A stretch of DNA of 64,000 nucleotides from Dugong dugon (Eukaryota; Chordata; Mammalia; Sirenia; Dugongidae): NCBI GenBank assembly GCA_030035585.1, contig CM057465.1:33064001-33128000 (forward strand), written 5' to 3'. Made by a program: the position numbers and the translations under genes. Shown one piece after another: positions 10,368-22,045 of the stretch. Each line of letters begins with the position of its first letter. Position 1 is the first letter of the stretch. The notes under the pieces are model-generated. The model ran no database searches, was not told where the DNA came from, and worked only from the letters and a program-made list of their open reading frames with translations.

Positions 10368-11945
10368 AGAACCAGAGCTAAGGTCTGATCTTTCTCATGT
10401 AGCCTGCCACAGAGAGTTTAGGCTGAAAGCCAGTTCCAAAGGAAGCCATCTGGCTACCTGGGGAGGGTTGCATAGGACGTCCTCTTTTGTCTGGTAATCA
10501 CTAAAGTTCAGTCCATTAGTGCTGCCCCCTGTGTAAGAGTGTAGGAAAGGAGCAGGGCGAAGGCTAGGTGCCACAGTCTCCTATCCCAGATCTTCTGGCC
10601 ACCTTTCTCCTATGTGCAGTGGGACATGTGGAAGTAAGCACAATGCCTAATACTTTTTCACATAGTTGTGTTAAAGACAGGAAAAAATAGGGACTTGCAA
10701 TGCTGCATTGTGTGGGGATGCTGCTTCCTGCTGATCCTGGGCCTCTCCCTCACCCATGTTTAGGGCTCATGGTTTTCCTGTGTACCTAAGTAATACCTTG
10801 GAGAGGACAGTGGTTGAGTTCATTCCAGCATTGTTGGTTCGGGAACTTGTATATCTAAGAAGGCAAAAGGCATGTTCATCGTCTTATCTGCTGTCATCAT
10901 CTTGACTTGTTCAACGACTGCCTTTGGGCAACCATAACAGTGCCTTTAAGTTTGTATGATGAGGCGCTCTGCCTGCAGTTATTCCAGTAGGTAAACCATT
11001 TTCACATGTTTCTTCCAGTGGCGGGACCAGCACTGGATGTGACCATACGCACACTAAGACATAAACTATGCATATGGATATGACTATAGGGTAACTTATT
11101 CAATAGACATTTATTAATGAGGCAGTATGAGAAGGGAGGTGTTTCCCCTTATAAACATCCCAGAATTACCTCCCTATCAGTATTGTCCTACACAAAGTGA
11201 ATACCCTGGGAGGCCAGTCATTCACTCAAATAATGCTGCATTCACTCAAAACACTTCTAATATTCTCTTTTCAGAGTGGCTTTCAGACCCAGTTTATCAC
11301 TTGGCCATAACTGTTTGTGAAATAAAAATTGACTTTCAAAGGAGGCCTCTCTCCACATGACGCCTGCCAACCTCAAAATAATGGGCCCCCACTCACTCCC
11401 AACTGCCTGAAATTTCTCTTGACAATTTCCTAATTAGATTAAAAAAAAAAAAAGTACCAACTGAAAAATTAAGCAATTCTGGGTCATTTATGTTAATCAC
11501 ATTAGTTAGATTATATTTCTTTGAACATCTAACTGAAATGTCTACACTTAGGAAAGCAAATTTTGACTAAAGTTGGGGTTTGAATCGTGAGGCACATGGG
11601 AGGGGTTCTACAAAGCTTACAAGGACAATGGGCATCAGCCATCAGAGGGGGGCAAGGAGAGACACAGAGAAGGATAAAGAGACTGTCAAAGCCCCAATCC
11701 ACCTATTTCAAAAATTCCCAGAGTAAAAGTATTCTCTATCCTCTCATTCTTACTTTGTCTCTACTTGCAGGGCCCAAAACTCAAACAAGTACTTTGGTTT
11801 CATGACATTATGGATTAAACAGTGCTTTAATGAACCAGCTGGGAACTTCAGCTGTTACTTATTTGTTTATAATACGGTTTACATGGAAAAATACATTACA
11901 AATTCTATTAACCAATTTATTAATAAACAAATAACTGAATAAACA
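10368..11945. other. 1.6 kb without a recognisable feature
   Basis: No repeat family, gene or RNA was recognised. Short open frames (for example at 11127-11360 and 11587-11805) carry no motif and have no coding-like context. Confidence 0.4.
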
Positions 11946-11949
11946 AATG

Positions 11950-12035
11950 CAATGATCTATATCAAGTACTTAGAACAATACCTAACACATAGTAAGCTCT
12001 GATTAAATGTTAACTATTATGCTTATTAGCTATTA
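11950..12035 (-). repeat. MIR-type SINE fragment
   Basis: Reads 'acctaacacatagtaagctc ... taaatgttaactattat', the complement of the MIR 5' region. A SINE is inserted right after it. Confidence 0.5.
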
Positions 12036-12041
12036 TTATGA

Positions 12042-12200
12042 AACCTGATGGTATAGTGGTTAAGAGCTACGGCTGCTAACCAAAAGGTTGGTAGTTCAAA
12101 TCCACCAGGTGCTCCTTGGAAACCCTGTGGGGCAGTTCTACTCTGTCTCCTATAGGGTCGCTATGAGTTGGAATCGACTCGACAGCAACGGGTTTTTATT
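12042..12200 (+). mobile_element. AfroSINE-type SINE
   Basis: Full-length body from GAAACCTGATGGTATAG to GGGTTTTTATTTTTG, with an extra TC in the 3' half. Confidence 0.93.
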
Positions 12201-12227
12201 TTTGTTTTTTTTTTAATTACGATAGAG

Positions 12228-12424
12228 ACCCTGGATCGTGCCAATGGTTAATGCCCTCAGCTGCTATCCGAAAGGTTGGTGGTTTGAGTCTACCCAGACA
12301 CACCTCGGAAAAAAGGCCTGGCAATCTACTTCTGAAAAATCAGCCATTGAAAACCCTATGGAGTACAGTTCTACTCCGAAACACGTGCGGTTGCCATGAG
12401 TTGGAATTGACTTGAGGGCAACTG
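12228..12424 (+). mobile_element. AfroSINE-type SINE, second long subtype
   Basis: Contains the blocks 'gcctggcaatctacttctg' and 'aaaatcagccattgaaaacc', which define a different long subtype from the one at 6551. It lies 28 bases downstream of the preceding copy in the same orientation. Confidence 0.92.
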
Positions 12425-12719
12425 CTTATTTTAACTATTATTATTATGACTGGCTATCATCAGAATTATTACAAGTCTCACTGCAAAGGGCTTGGGCACA
12501 GGAAACCCATTAATTGGGGCCATAATGCAATGTATATACCCCACTAGTAACTTACAGTTCTTTAGTATTGCCACTCTGAGTGAACGAGGGATTCTCTTGC
12601 TGAAGAGAAGATGGAGACAGACCACAGGGGTGGCCAACTAGCAATGTCCCTCCCCCTCATCAGGGCTTGCACCACTAGTGACGGCACAAAAGCTTTGCTT
12701 CTGGGGACAGGCAGAGCTG

Positions 12720-12870
12720 CTCTGAATCAGACTCTACTTCCCACCAGTGGTGTGTACGTGGGCACCTTATTTCACTCTTCCTAAGCATCTGTTTCCTCAC
12801 AGGCAAATGGAGATAATAATAGTGCTTAGCTCGCAGAGTTGAGAGAATTAACTGAATATTGGTTGGTATT
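12720..12870 (-). repeat. MIR-type SINE
   Basis: The plus strand reads '..catctgtttcctcacaggcaaatggagataataatagtgctt', the complement of the MIR core. Confidence 0.7.
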
Positions 12871-13335
12871 ACTATGCGTTCATTCCTGGCTGATCTTTTT
12901 GGTGTTTTTTGTTGTTGTCCTTTTTTGTTTTTTTCCCAGATTGAATTATTTATATTTTCCACGACTTAACAAAAAGAAACATGCCCTAGAAACTAGAGTC
13001 ATTTCATAGTGAAGCACAATTATCTAAGCAGGTCACTCTTAACAGTGTTTCAGAAAAACTTTGTGTCTGTAGGTACAGAGACAAGCCTTTTACCATCTGT
13101 GTCCATAGCTGTCACTTATCTTTTTCCCTCTTTTGTGCAGCTGGGCTATTTTATCAAATGTAATGCCCACTAAAGTAACAGTTGACAAGTGCTATTGTTG
13201 TTTCACATGGTACTTGACAGCATTGTGGGCTTGTTTTTTTACCTACTGCCAAGCTGAAAAATTTTCAGAATTTTACCTTTGTTTTATTCCAGTTTTCATA
13301 TTTATAAGTATAAAAAGAGATCTAGTGAAGATTTA
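12871..13335. other. No recognisable feature
   Basis: AT-rich. The open frame at 13133-13336 has no recognised similarity. Confidence 0.4.
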
Positions 13336-13750
13336 GGGCTATAGAGTGAATCGTGCCCCCCAAAAAGCTATGCTGAGCCCTGAATGTGACCTTGTTTGGA
13401 AAAGGGGTCTTTGAAGATGTTATCAGCTAAGTTAACGTGAGATCATACCGGAGTAGGGTGGACCCTAATCCAATCTGAGTGACCCCTTATAAAAGAGAAA
13501 AAGAAACATAGACAGAGAGGGACCAGGGCCATGTGAAGATGCATCTACGAGCCAAGGAACACGTGGCACTACCAGAGACTGGGAAAGACAAGGAAAAGAT
13601 CTTCCCCTAGAGCCTTATGAGAAAACATGGCCCTGCTAACGCCCTGAATTTGGATTACTAGCCTCCAAAACTGTGAGACAATAAATTTCTGTTCTGATAA
13701 GCTATCTAATTTGTGTTATTTTGTTACAGCAGCCCTAGGAAACTAATACA
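13336..13750 (+). mobile_element. MLT1-type LTR (ERVL-MaLR)
   Basis: Diagnostic MLT1 blocks occur in order: 'gaatgtgaccttgtttgg', 'ggtctttgaagatgttatc', 'ggtggaccctaatccaat', 'cttataaaagag', 'gcctccaaaactgtgagaca', AATAAATTTCTGTT, and the end 'ctaggaaactaataca'. It is a solo LTR. Confidence 0.88.
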
Positions 13751-13979
13751 ATCAGTCTTTTAATTATGTGAAGATTGAGTTTACTAATGAATGAGAAATA
13801 GTAGGTGGGATATTCTAGCAAAGGAGGCTGGACAGGAAATGTCATTACTGACTCAGTTGCTTGACTCTGAGACAGTCTACTCTCCACAACTAAACTCTCA
13901 ACTAACAGACCCCTCCAGACCCCACCCCAAGCTCTAGGACCTCAGAAAGGAGGAATTTATAGAATCTAGGGTCAACAGT

Positions 13980-14501
13980 TGTTATGCATTGAATTGTGTC
14001 CCTCAAAAATGTGTGTCGACTTGGCTAGGCCCTGATTTCCAGTATTGTGTGATTGTCCACCGATTTGTCACCTGATGTGATTTTCCTATGTGTTATAAAT
14101 CCTACCTCTGTGATGTTAATTAGGCAGGATTAGAGGCAGTTATGTTAATGAGGCAGGACTCAATCTACAAGATAAATGTTGTCTCTTGAGTCAATCTCTT
14201 TTGAGATACAAAAGACAGAAGTGAGCAGAGAGACAGAGGAACCTCTTACCACCAAGTAAGAAGTGCCAGGAGCAAAGCATGTCCTTTAGACCTGGGGTCC
14301 CTGTGCTGAGAATCTCCTAGACCAGGAGAAGATTGATAACAAGGATATTCTCCTAGAAATGACAGAGAGACAAAGCCTTCCCCTGGAGCAGGCGCCCTGA
14401 ATTTGGACTTCTAGCCTCCTGGACTGTGAGAGAATAAATTTGTTTGTTAAAGACATCCACTTGTGGTGGTTCTGTTACAGCAGCACTAGATAACTAAGAC
14501 A
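13980..14501 (+). mobile_element. Solo LTR, MaLR-like afrotherian family
   Basis: Starts TGTTATGCATTGAATTGTG and ends 'ctagataactaagaca'. It shares its whole length with copies at 39.5, 43.2, 45.6 (minus) and 49.2 kb. AATAAATTTG near 14432 is the polyadenylation signal region. The flanks are ACAGT and GTAGT, at best a decayed 5-bp duplication. There is no internal retroviral sequence on either side. Confidence 0.88.
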
Positions 14502-14506
14502 GTAGT

Positions 14507-15144
14507 CCAGGTGGCTCTGCAACAAGTCAACCATTTTCTAGGTCTGCTCTGACCTCAGGTTCAAGTTCTACCAACAGTAACCTAGTTCTCATCTTATTGC
14601 CTTGAGCTCAGATCTTTGATATTCCATCTCTTCCAAGATTAGGTCCTGCCTTGTTCTGATCAACACTCCATCCTTCCAAACTGGGACTCCTGCCTACTAG
14701 CCCTGTGGCTGAAGCTTTGCCGATTCATGCCAAAATTTTCTGATGCCAATCAATGGTTTGTCACAAGACTCTCCATCATCATACTCTTCCCAATTTCCTG
14801 AAGCCCCACCTCTTGCAGACCTGTCTAGACTACCACCCATTACCTGCCACTCCATCCAGGCACTGGAGTGCATAAATGTACTCTAAAATACTGCATTTTA
14901 CCAGTCGGGCTAAATGCCATCCCAGGTTGGTTCAATGTTAAACACCACTTCTGGACCAGGGGGTACTTTTCTTTCCCACCCTTTGGACATTTTCTGTCCC
15001 ACTGACTTCCAAGTTCCAATTTTGACATGGGCCTCTACCCAAGTCAGTCACTACCTATGTGACACTGGCTAAATCTCATAAGTGAGAAGCTATGAACCCA
15101 GTTACCTGTTGGCACCAGGTGGGTAATATAGCTCAGTCAAGCTG
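14507..15144. other. No recognisable feature
   Basis: Balanced-composition sequence with no repeat or gene recognised. Confidence 0.4.
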
Positions 15145-15154
15145 GTCAGGTATG

Positions 15155-16516
15155 TTGTTGCTGTTGTTGTTAGGTGCCATCAAGTCAGTTCTGATTCATA
15201 GAGACCTTATGTACAACAGAACAAAACACTGCCTGGTCACGTGCCATCCTCAAACAATCATTGCTATGTTCGAGCCCATTGTTGCAACCACTGTGTGAAT
15301 CCATCTTGTTGAGGGTCTTCTTTTTTGCTGACCCTCTACTTTGCCAGGCATGATGTCCTTCTCCAGGGACTGGTCCCTCCTGATAACATGTCCAAAGTAT
15401 GTGAGATGAAGTCTTGCCATCCTTGCTTCTAATGAGCATTTTTTTGGCTCAAGACAGATTTGTTTGTTCTTCTGGCAGTCCACAGTATATTCAATATTCT
15501 TCCCAACACCATAATTCAAAGGCATCAATTCTTCTTTGGTCTTCCTTATTCATTGTCCAGTTATTGCACGCATATAAGGTGATTGAAACTACCATGGCTT
15601 GGGTCAGAAGCACCTTAGTCCTCAGCTCTTTGGCAGCAGATTTGCCCAATGCAATACATTGTTTGATTTCTTGACTGCTGCTTTCATGGATGTCGATTGT
15701 GGATCCAAGTGAAATAAAACCCTTGACAACTTCAATCTTTTCTCCGTTTGTCATGATGTTGCTTATTGGTCCAGTTGTGAGGATTTTTGTTTTCTTTATG
15801 TTGAGGTGTAATCCATACTGAAGGCTATAATCTTTGATCTTCATCAGTAAGTGCTTCAAGTCCTCTTCACTTTCAGCAAGGAAAGTTGTATCATCTGCAT
15901 ATCGCAGATTGTTAATGACTCTTCCTTCAATCCTAATGCCCCGTTATTCTTGATATAGTCCAGCTTCTCAGATTATTTACTCAGTATACAGATTGAATAA
16001 GTATGGCAAAGGAATACAACCCGGAAGTACACCTTTCCTGATTTTAAACCACACAGTATCCCCTTGTTCTGTTCAAATGACTCCCTCTTGATCTATGTAC
16101 AGGTTCCTCGTGAGCACAATTGAAGTGTTCTGGAATTCTCATTCTTTGCAATGTTATACACAATTTGTTATGATCCACACAGTCAAATGCCTTTACATAG
16201 TCAATAAAACACAGGTAAACATCTTTCTGGTTATTCTTTGCTTTCATCCAAGATCCATCTGACATCAGCAATGATATCATTCCACGTCCTCTTCTGCATC
16301 CAGCATGAATTTCTGGCAGTTTCCTGTCAATGTACTGCTGCAGCTGTTTTTTGAACTATCTTCGCAAAATTTTACTTGTGTGTGATATTAATGATAATGT
16401 TCAATAATTTCCACATTCTGTTGGATCACCTTTCTTTGGAATGGGCACAAATATGGATCTCTTCCAGTCAGTTAACTGGGTAGCTGTCTTCCAAACTTCT
16501 TGGCATAGACAAATGA
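15155..16516 (-). mobile_element. RTE/BovB-class LINE, 5'-truncated 1.36 kb copy
   Basis: The 3' end (complement of CACCTAACAACAACAGCAACAAC) is at the left, and the copy extends back into the reverse transcriptase domain. An exact 10-bp target-site duplication, GTCAGGTATG, lies at 15145-15154 and 16517-16526, so the 5' truncation point is certain. Confidence 0.95.
15250..16290 (-). pseudogene. RTE reverse transcriptase C-terminal remnant
   Basis: Read from right to left, the pieces are: DVYLCFIDYVKAFDCVDHNK (motif A with the catalytic-type FIDY/AFD block); a region with stops; the motif C sequence YADD at 15890-15901, which is intact; then LQYGLHLNIKKTKILTTGP and the C-terminal SQEIKQCIALGKSAAKEL and LTYFGHVIRRDQSLEKDIM segments. 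Several stops and frameshifts separate the pieces, so no full enzyme can be made. The N-terminal endonuclease is absent. Confidence 0.88.
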
Positions 16517-16692
16517 GTCAGGTATGGGACAGGGCAAACTAGTTTGCCATCAGCATTCAGCCCTGGATGGTTATTGCCATAGTAGATTATTGCCATCCCA
16601 GAATGGAACTCCTCTTGCCTCCATTTCAACTGAGGGAGTGATATGATAGATGTGAGATACAAAAGTGAGTGAGAAAGACCCTTACCCCACCT

Positions 16693-16865
16693 TAAAAAAA
16701 AAAAAAAAAAAAAAAAAACCCCATTGCCATTGAGTCGATTCCGACTCATAGCGACCCTGTAGGACTGGGTAGAACTGCCCCATAGGATTTACCAAGGAGT
16801 GGCTGGGGGATTCGAACTGTCGACCTTTTGGTTAGCAGCTGAGCTCTTAACCACTATGCCACCAA
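16693..16865 (-). mobile_element. AfroSINE-type SINE with long A-tail
   Basis: An uninterrupted run of about 28 A at the left is the tail complement side, followed by 'ccccattgccattgagtcg' and the full body to 'gccaccaaccccc'. It is low in divergence and among the younger copies here. Confidence 0.93.
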
Positions 16866-17079
16866 CCCCCACCCCCTCTTAGTACATTTAAAAGGAAATG
16901 TCTCCAATAATTCGTTCCACAATCTTTGAATTGCTCCAAGAGGCAAAGAACATAAACAGGAGCCAGAGAGCGTAGAAGGGTGAGACTGGGGAGGAAGATA
17001 TCTTTAGTGTATGTGAGAGAGAGAGAGAGAGGCCATGTTGTGAGTAGAGATGGGGTGGGTGTACTGAATATTGTTAATG

Positions 17080-17492
17080 CTCTTCCAGATCACCTTGGCC
17101 AACAGGTGCTGAGAGGTTGGTTTTTGTCTCGTAACAACATTCAGCTGCCCTCTTCTCTAGAGAACTACCCTCAGCCAGACAGCTCCTAGGAGGCCACACA
17201 ATCTCATCCCAGTGCCCCAGCAAACTTTGGCCCAGCTAGCAGGAGGGTACAAAAACTGAACTCCTTACCTCAAGATGGGACTATTTTTGTGGTGCAGTTT
17301 GGGCAGAACTTTCCCATGGAATCAGGCTAAAGCTAGTCTTCAGCTGGAGTCATGTTCTTGCTTAGCTCCCCACTGCCCCAGCTTTATCCTGTTTTCCTCA
17401 CTCCTCTTCTAATGAGAACATTTCGTCAGTAAATCACTTGAGCAAGAATCCCCATCTCAGGTTTTGTTTCTAGGAAGGCTGACCCATGACAG
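17080..17492 (+). mobile_element. Probable ERVL-type solo LTR
   Basis: The 3' end is typical of an ERVL-type LTR (MLT2-like): 'gtaaatcacttgagcaagaatccccatctcagg' region, then 'tttgtttctaggaaggctgacccatgaca'. The left boundary is uncertain and no duplication was found. Confidence 0.4.
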
Positions 17493-18796
17493 TGGAGGTG
17501 CACCTGCTAGACAGCAGGGGTGTATCTTGAAGATGGGGACTTTAAGGCAACTACATGGAGAGCTTTGGAATGTGCTCCCTGTAATTGGGAGACAAAGAGG
17601 ACTGGTGCCTCACTCAGGCCTAAGAAAGGTAAAGTAGACTTAATTAGAGCCTGACTCTTACCTTCGAGATATAGAAGCAGCTGCCTCACTGGGGTAATTA
17701 GGAGTGTGCTGCTGCATAGAGATGGGCCTGAACCCAGATCATGCGGAGGCAAGGGATACATGAGTGCTTCCCATGGATCCATGTGAGTCAAGAAGAGCAG
17801 TGTGTGAGGTTTTTGTAGTCCAACAGGACTGTCCAGGGGGGTATGGGGATCTCAGTTAAAAGAGGCTAGAGGTGTACCTTTGGGTGAGGAAAGTGTCACA
17901 GATGACTTCTCCGAATAGAGGTTTATCCCTGCAGGTCAAGGGTACTGCAGAAGCAAGGGGTCCAACAAGGAACTTCTGGAGAGTCACAAAAGCCCCCCAG
18001 TCAGAAAAAGAACCAACTATTGCACCTACCAGCCCCATCCAGGGATCTCAGCTTTAACCACTGCCAGGTCAGCCAAGTAACAACTGTCATATTCCCCTTT
18101 CTTTTCCTGCTTCTCCCTTTTTTGACCCCAGCCAGAGATACATCACAGATAGCACAGGTGAACTAGGAGAAAGGAGGGAGTAGAGGACCACAAACTCCCC
18201 GTTACAGGCCTTTGAAATAGACCAGGGCTGGAGAAGGGGTGATAATTTAACCTTGACTCCAGTTTGGAGTTTCAACCATTAAGTGAGACTGAACACAATA
18301 AGTTCCTAAAATGATAAGTGTTTTACAACTGCAAGTGACTAACCCTGAGAGTGACCGACCTTTGGACTGCCCAAGACTTTATCCACATTTATTCCCCACT
18401 AAATAGAGTTTAAACTGATGGAGGGAGACAAAAATAATGTTTGGATCACATTCCATGGGTCGCTTGTGTAACATATGGTTACATAAGCGTGGGGCCACAG
18501 TGACTGACTTCCCACTGCTTCCTGAAGAAAATCCCTGCACTGATTCAGTCAGCTGCATCATCACTCTGGCTCCCAGGATAAAAAAGTCTATTGGATGAGG
18601 ATCTGAAACATCAGGTTCTGAAACTTTTCAGCTGGCCAAGTGCCAGGTGACTCAGAGCTGTATAATGTAACTAAATGAGTTACATCATCTCTTTATGAGC
18701 TCTATATGAATATGATATCTTTAAATAGTGGTGACCTTCCTCCATGACCATGTTTGGAAATATGTGTGTTCGTTCATTTATTGTATTATTGAGCAC
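17493..18796. other. No firmly recognisable feature
   Basis: About 1.3 kb of mixed composition with no gene or confidently named repeat. The end (18770-18796) reads 'gttcatttattgtattattgagcac', an ancient LINE block that is split by the LTR that follows. Confidence 0.4.
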
Positions 18797-19446
18797 TGTT
18801 ATGGATTGAATTGTGTCCCTCAAAAATATATACTGAAGTCCTAGTGTCCTGTACCTGTACTATAAACCTGTTGGAAAAGGTGTTTTCTTTTGTTGTGTTA
18901 ATGAGGTCATACCAGAGTAGGGTGGATCTTAAGCCTAATCCCTTCTGGGTAGTGTTTTATAAAGGGAAGGACAAACACAGAGGAGTTCCTGGGTGGCACA
19001 AACTGTTGCTGAGCTCAGCTACTAACGGAAAAGTTGAAAGTTCGAGTCCACCCAGAGGTGCCTTGGAAGACAGTCCTGGTGATCTACTTCTAAAAAATCA
19101 GCCATTGAAAACCCTATGGAGCACGGTTCTACTCTGACACACATGAGGTTGCCATGAGTCAGAATCAACTCAGCAACAACTGGCTTGTTTTTGGTTTACA
19201 GACACAGAAAGAGATACACACAGGGAAGAGACCATATGAAGACAAAGCCTGATGAATCTACAAGCCCAGGAATGCCAAGGATTGAAGGCCACTACTTGCA
19301 GCTGAAAGAGACACAGAAAGACCTTCACCTAGAGCCTAATCCTGAATTCAGACTTCTAGCCTCCAGAATGGTGGGAAAATAAATTTCTGTTATTTGAAGC
19401 CACCTATTAGTAATATTTTTTGTTGCAGCACTAGCAAAGTAAGACA
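18797..19446 (+). mobile_element. Solo LTR, MaLR-like, interrupted by a SINE
   Basis: TGTTATGGATTGAATTGTG start, 'ataccagagtagggtgga' and 'gcctccagaatggtgggaa' blocks, AATAAATTTCTG signal and 'aagtaagaca' end. Flanking AGCAC (18792-18796) and AGCTC (19447-19451) are a 5-bp duplication with one mismatch. The outer sequence is an old LINE block that reads on across the LTR ('attgagcac' to 'ctatcaggtgct'). Confidence 0.85.
18982..19197 (+). mobile_element. AfroSINE-type SINE, second long subtype
   Basis: Inserted in the LTR, with ACAAACACAGA (18971-18981) and ACAGACACAGA (19198-19208) as target-site duplication. It contains the 'aaaaatcagccattgaaaacc' block. Confidence 0.93.
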
Positions 19447-19611
19447 AGCTCCTATCAGGTGCTGAAAACCATAAAATAGTGAAACAGACATAATTTGATT
19501 GCTATGTCTTCTTCCGTTAGTGCAGAGGAGGGGATGATTCTAACAGAGGCGATGATTAAACTGAGCCTTGATCAGGGATTACTTAAATCACTGGATCTCA
19601 ACCTGAATGGT

Positions 19612-20204
19612 TGTTATGGATTGAATTACGTCTCCCAAAAATATGTGTTGTAAATCCTAACCTCTATACCTGTAGTTTTGGAGGCCTGGTGACGCAGTAG
19701 TTAAGAGCTCGGTTGCTAGCCAAAAGGCTGGCAGTTCGAATCCACCAGCCGCTCCTTGGAAACCCTTTGGGGTAGTTCTACTCTGTCCTATAGGGTCATT
19801 ATGAGTTGGAACCAACTCGAAGAGCAACGGGTTTTTATGCCTGTAGTTATTATCCCATTTGGGAATGGATGGCCTTTGTTAGTTAGTGAGACAAGATTAG
19901 TGTAGGGTGTGTCTTGTCTAGAGACAAGATTAGTGTAGGGTGTGTCTAGAGACATAAAAGAGATTAAACAAGCAAACAAAGCAGAGATGGTGGGAAGTCA
20001 CATGCCAAGCCACTTGAAGATCACCCAGAGCAGAAGCTCAGAATAGACAAGGATCTTCCTCCAGAGCCGACAGAGAGAGATAGCCTTCCCCTAAAGCTGG
20101 CACTCTGAATTCGGACTTCTAGCCTCCTAAATAGTGAGAAAGAAAATTTCTGTTTGTTGAAGCCACTCACTTGTGGTATTTCTGTTATATAAACAACTAG
20201 GACA
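19612..20204 (+). mobile_element. Solo LTR, MaLR-like, with SINE inside
   Basis: TGTTATGGATTGAATTACG start and 'aacaactaggaca' end. An exact 5-bp duplication, ATGGT, lies at 19607-19611 and 20205-20209. An internal 33-bp tandem duplication (unit starting GAGACAAGATTAG at 19888 and 19921) adds length. Confidence 0.92.
19678..19836 (+). mobile_element. AfroSINE-type SINE
   Basis: Sits in the LTR with ATACCTGTAGTT (19666-19677) and ATGCCTGTAGTT (19837-19848) as flanks. It has an intact-looking B box, GTTCGAATCC. Confidence 0.94.
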
Positions 20205-20365
20205 ATGGTACATTAGAATCACCTGGAATGCTTTAAAAATACCATGTTCTACTCTTAAGAGATTCTGATTTATTAGTCTGAGCTGCTGCCTGGGCATAAG
20301 GATTTTTAAATCTCTCCAGATAATTCTAATGTGCAGCCAAGGTTGTGAACAATAGACCTCAGGTA

Positions 20366-20777
20366 AACACAACAGAACTAAGCACCAAGGTGCCAAGATT
20401 ATGACAGGAATATTAACATTTTAGTTTTATATGGATAGTTTTAGTAGAAATTTTCATTTTATGAAATGAAAGCTAGTGTTAATCATTTTAATGCATGCAT
20501 GAGCCTTTTACAATTTTTTGTATTTCTCTTACAATATCTAATTGATTAATAAAAGAAATACTAGTAAATGTTATCACCCATCAGAGAAGAAAATTTTTTC
20601 AATTATCATTACAGTAGATTAGCAGTTTTCCCTTCTCTGTAAAATCTATTTTTGCCAAGTGACTTTGGTTTCAACCTAGTGTATAAAAACAAATTTCCTG
20701 CACTAAAATGCTGAGTAGAAGGGTAATAAGACATATCTATTAATAGGTAATAAGTAGTCTCTTGATTTTTCTTGTTA
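20366..20777. other. No recognisable feature
   Basis: AT-rich sequence with no repeat or gene recognised. Confidence 0.4.
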
Positions 20778-20905
20778 TTGTTGCTGTGTGCCGTCGAGTT
20801 CATTCTGATTTTTAGTGACCCTATAGGATGGAGTAAAACTGCCCCAGAGGGTTTCCTAAGCTGTAATCTTTATGGGCGCAGATCACCAGGTCTTTTTTTC
20901 TGAGG
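20778..20905 (-). mobile_element. AfroSINE-type SINE, truncated, longer subtype
   Basis: Only the 3' half and middle block remain (complement of 'gcccataaagattacagctt'). The tRNA-like head is lost. Confidence 0.85.
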
Positions 20906-21993
20906 AACAGGTGATTTTTCTTAGGGACTTCAGTATCTCTAATTCAGTAGCAGAGACTGTCTTAAAAAATCAAGGTAATAACATGCAAGATGCCAAAATC
21001 TTCAGATTAATTCCTTAGTCACCTTGCTTCTAAACATAGGTTAAAGAAAGAAAAGATTTAACAATTTCCAACAAGAATTTCGAAAGGTTTACTGTACATT
21101 TTTTATTTTAAAATTTGACTTGTGTTAGAGCTAAAGGTAGAAAATTATTCACTAGGAAGTTGTGGGTTCATTATTAGTCATCTAACTTATTTTACACACC
21201 AGAAGCAAATGTACAATGTAAAATAGTATCATTTATGTAATTCAGGCAACTTAAATGGTTTTTAAGTTCACGCACACACACAGGTAGCCACACGTAGCTG
21301 TGATTTCTGCCTATTCCATCAGTTAAATTTAGAAGTGGGGCTGGAGTGGGAAACAAGCATAGACTTTTTTCTGGTACCATGTATACACTGTTTTCAACTT
21401 TTTTTTTTTTTAAGTTCCCTACCTCAATTTTTCTCCTAATGTCCTTTTGTTTTTTTAAGTAGTCTTTTTTCTTTGATTTTTTTTGGTTCCCCAGCAGTTC
21501 TTTCTATTAATCAAACTGTATTCTCAGTTATGATAGGCCTATGCACCCACTTAGTTCGCTCGTTCATCCCTTAATCCACCATTTGTGATATGACAATTAA
21601 TTCTATTGTCATCAGCTGTTATGCCACAGATAATGGCTGAGACGTCAGAACTTTTAAAAGAAAGGACACCAGTGATTTCTTTATGATAGATTGAGTAGCT
21701 TGCTTCATATTCTGACTGAGTAAAGTTTAATCATTAACGGAACAACTTCTTAGTGTCTAATAAAATCAGAAACTCGTGTCTCTGGGCAGTCCGGCTTTGC
21801 CCCTTCTACCCACTATCATGTTTCACCAGGGGGATGGGAACCTGCTATAAGCCAAGTCAAATTCTGAAGTACGTTCAGAGGTTGAAGAATCTGAGTCAAA
21901 CTGTTCCCCTTTGTTTTCAAGTTTCAAGTTCTTTATTTTCGTTCTTTCCTCTCTTCTATTGTGCCTTCTCTTCCATTTACTTCCACTGTCTTG

Positions 21994-21996
<3 letters not shown>
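20906..21996. other. No recognisable feature
   Basis: AT-rich with T-runs near 21400. No repeat family or gene is recognised. Confidence 0.4.

Positions 21997-22045
<49 letters not shown>
21997..22045. repeat. Compound (TA)n(CA)n microsatellite
   Basis: About 14 TA units followed by about 10 AC units. Open frames that translate it as alternating Tyr-Ile or Thr-His are artefacts. Confidence 0.95.

Larger units (their letters stand above)
19588..20365 (+). mobile_element. hAT-Charlie-type MITE, split by an LTR
   Basis: The left piece reads 'cactggatctcaacctgaatggt'. The right piece resumes 'acattagaatcacctggaat' and runs to 'aatgtgcagccaaggttgtg'. Together they form one MER-type hAT MITE interrupted by the 593-bp LTR insertion. 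Confidence 0.75.
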
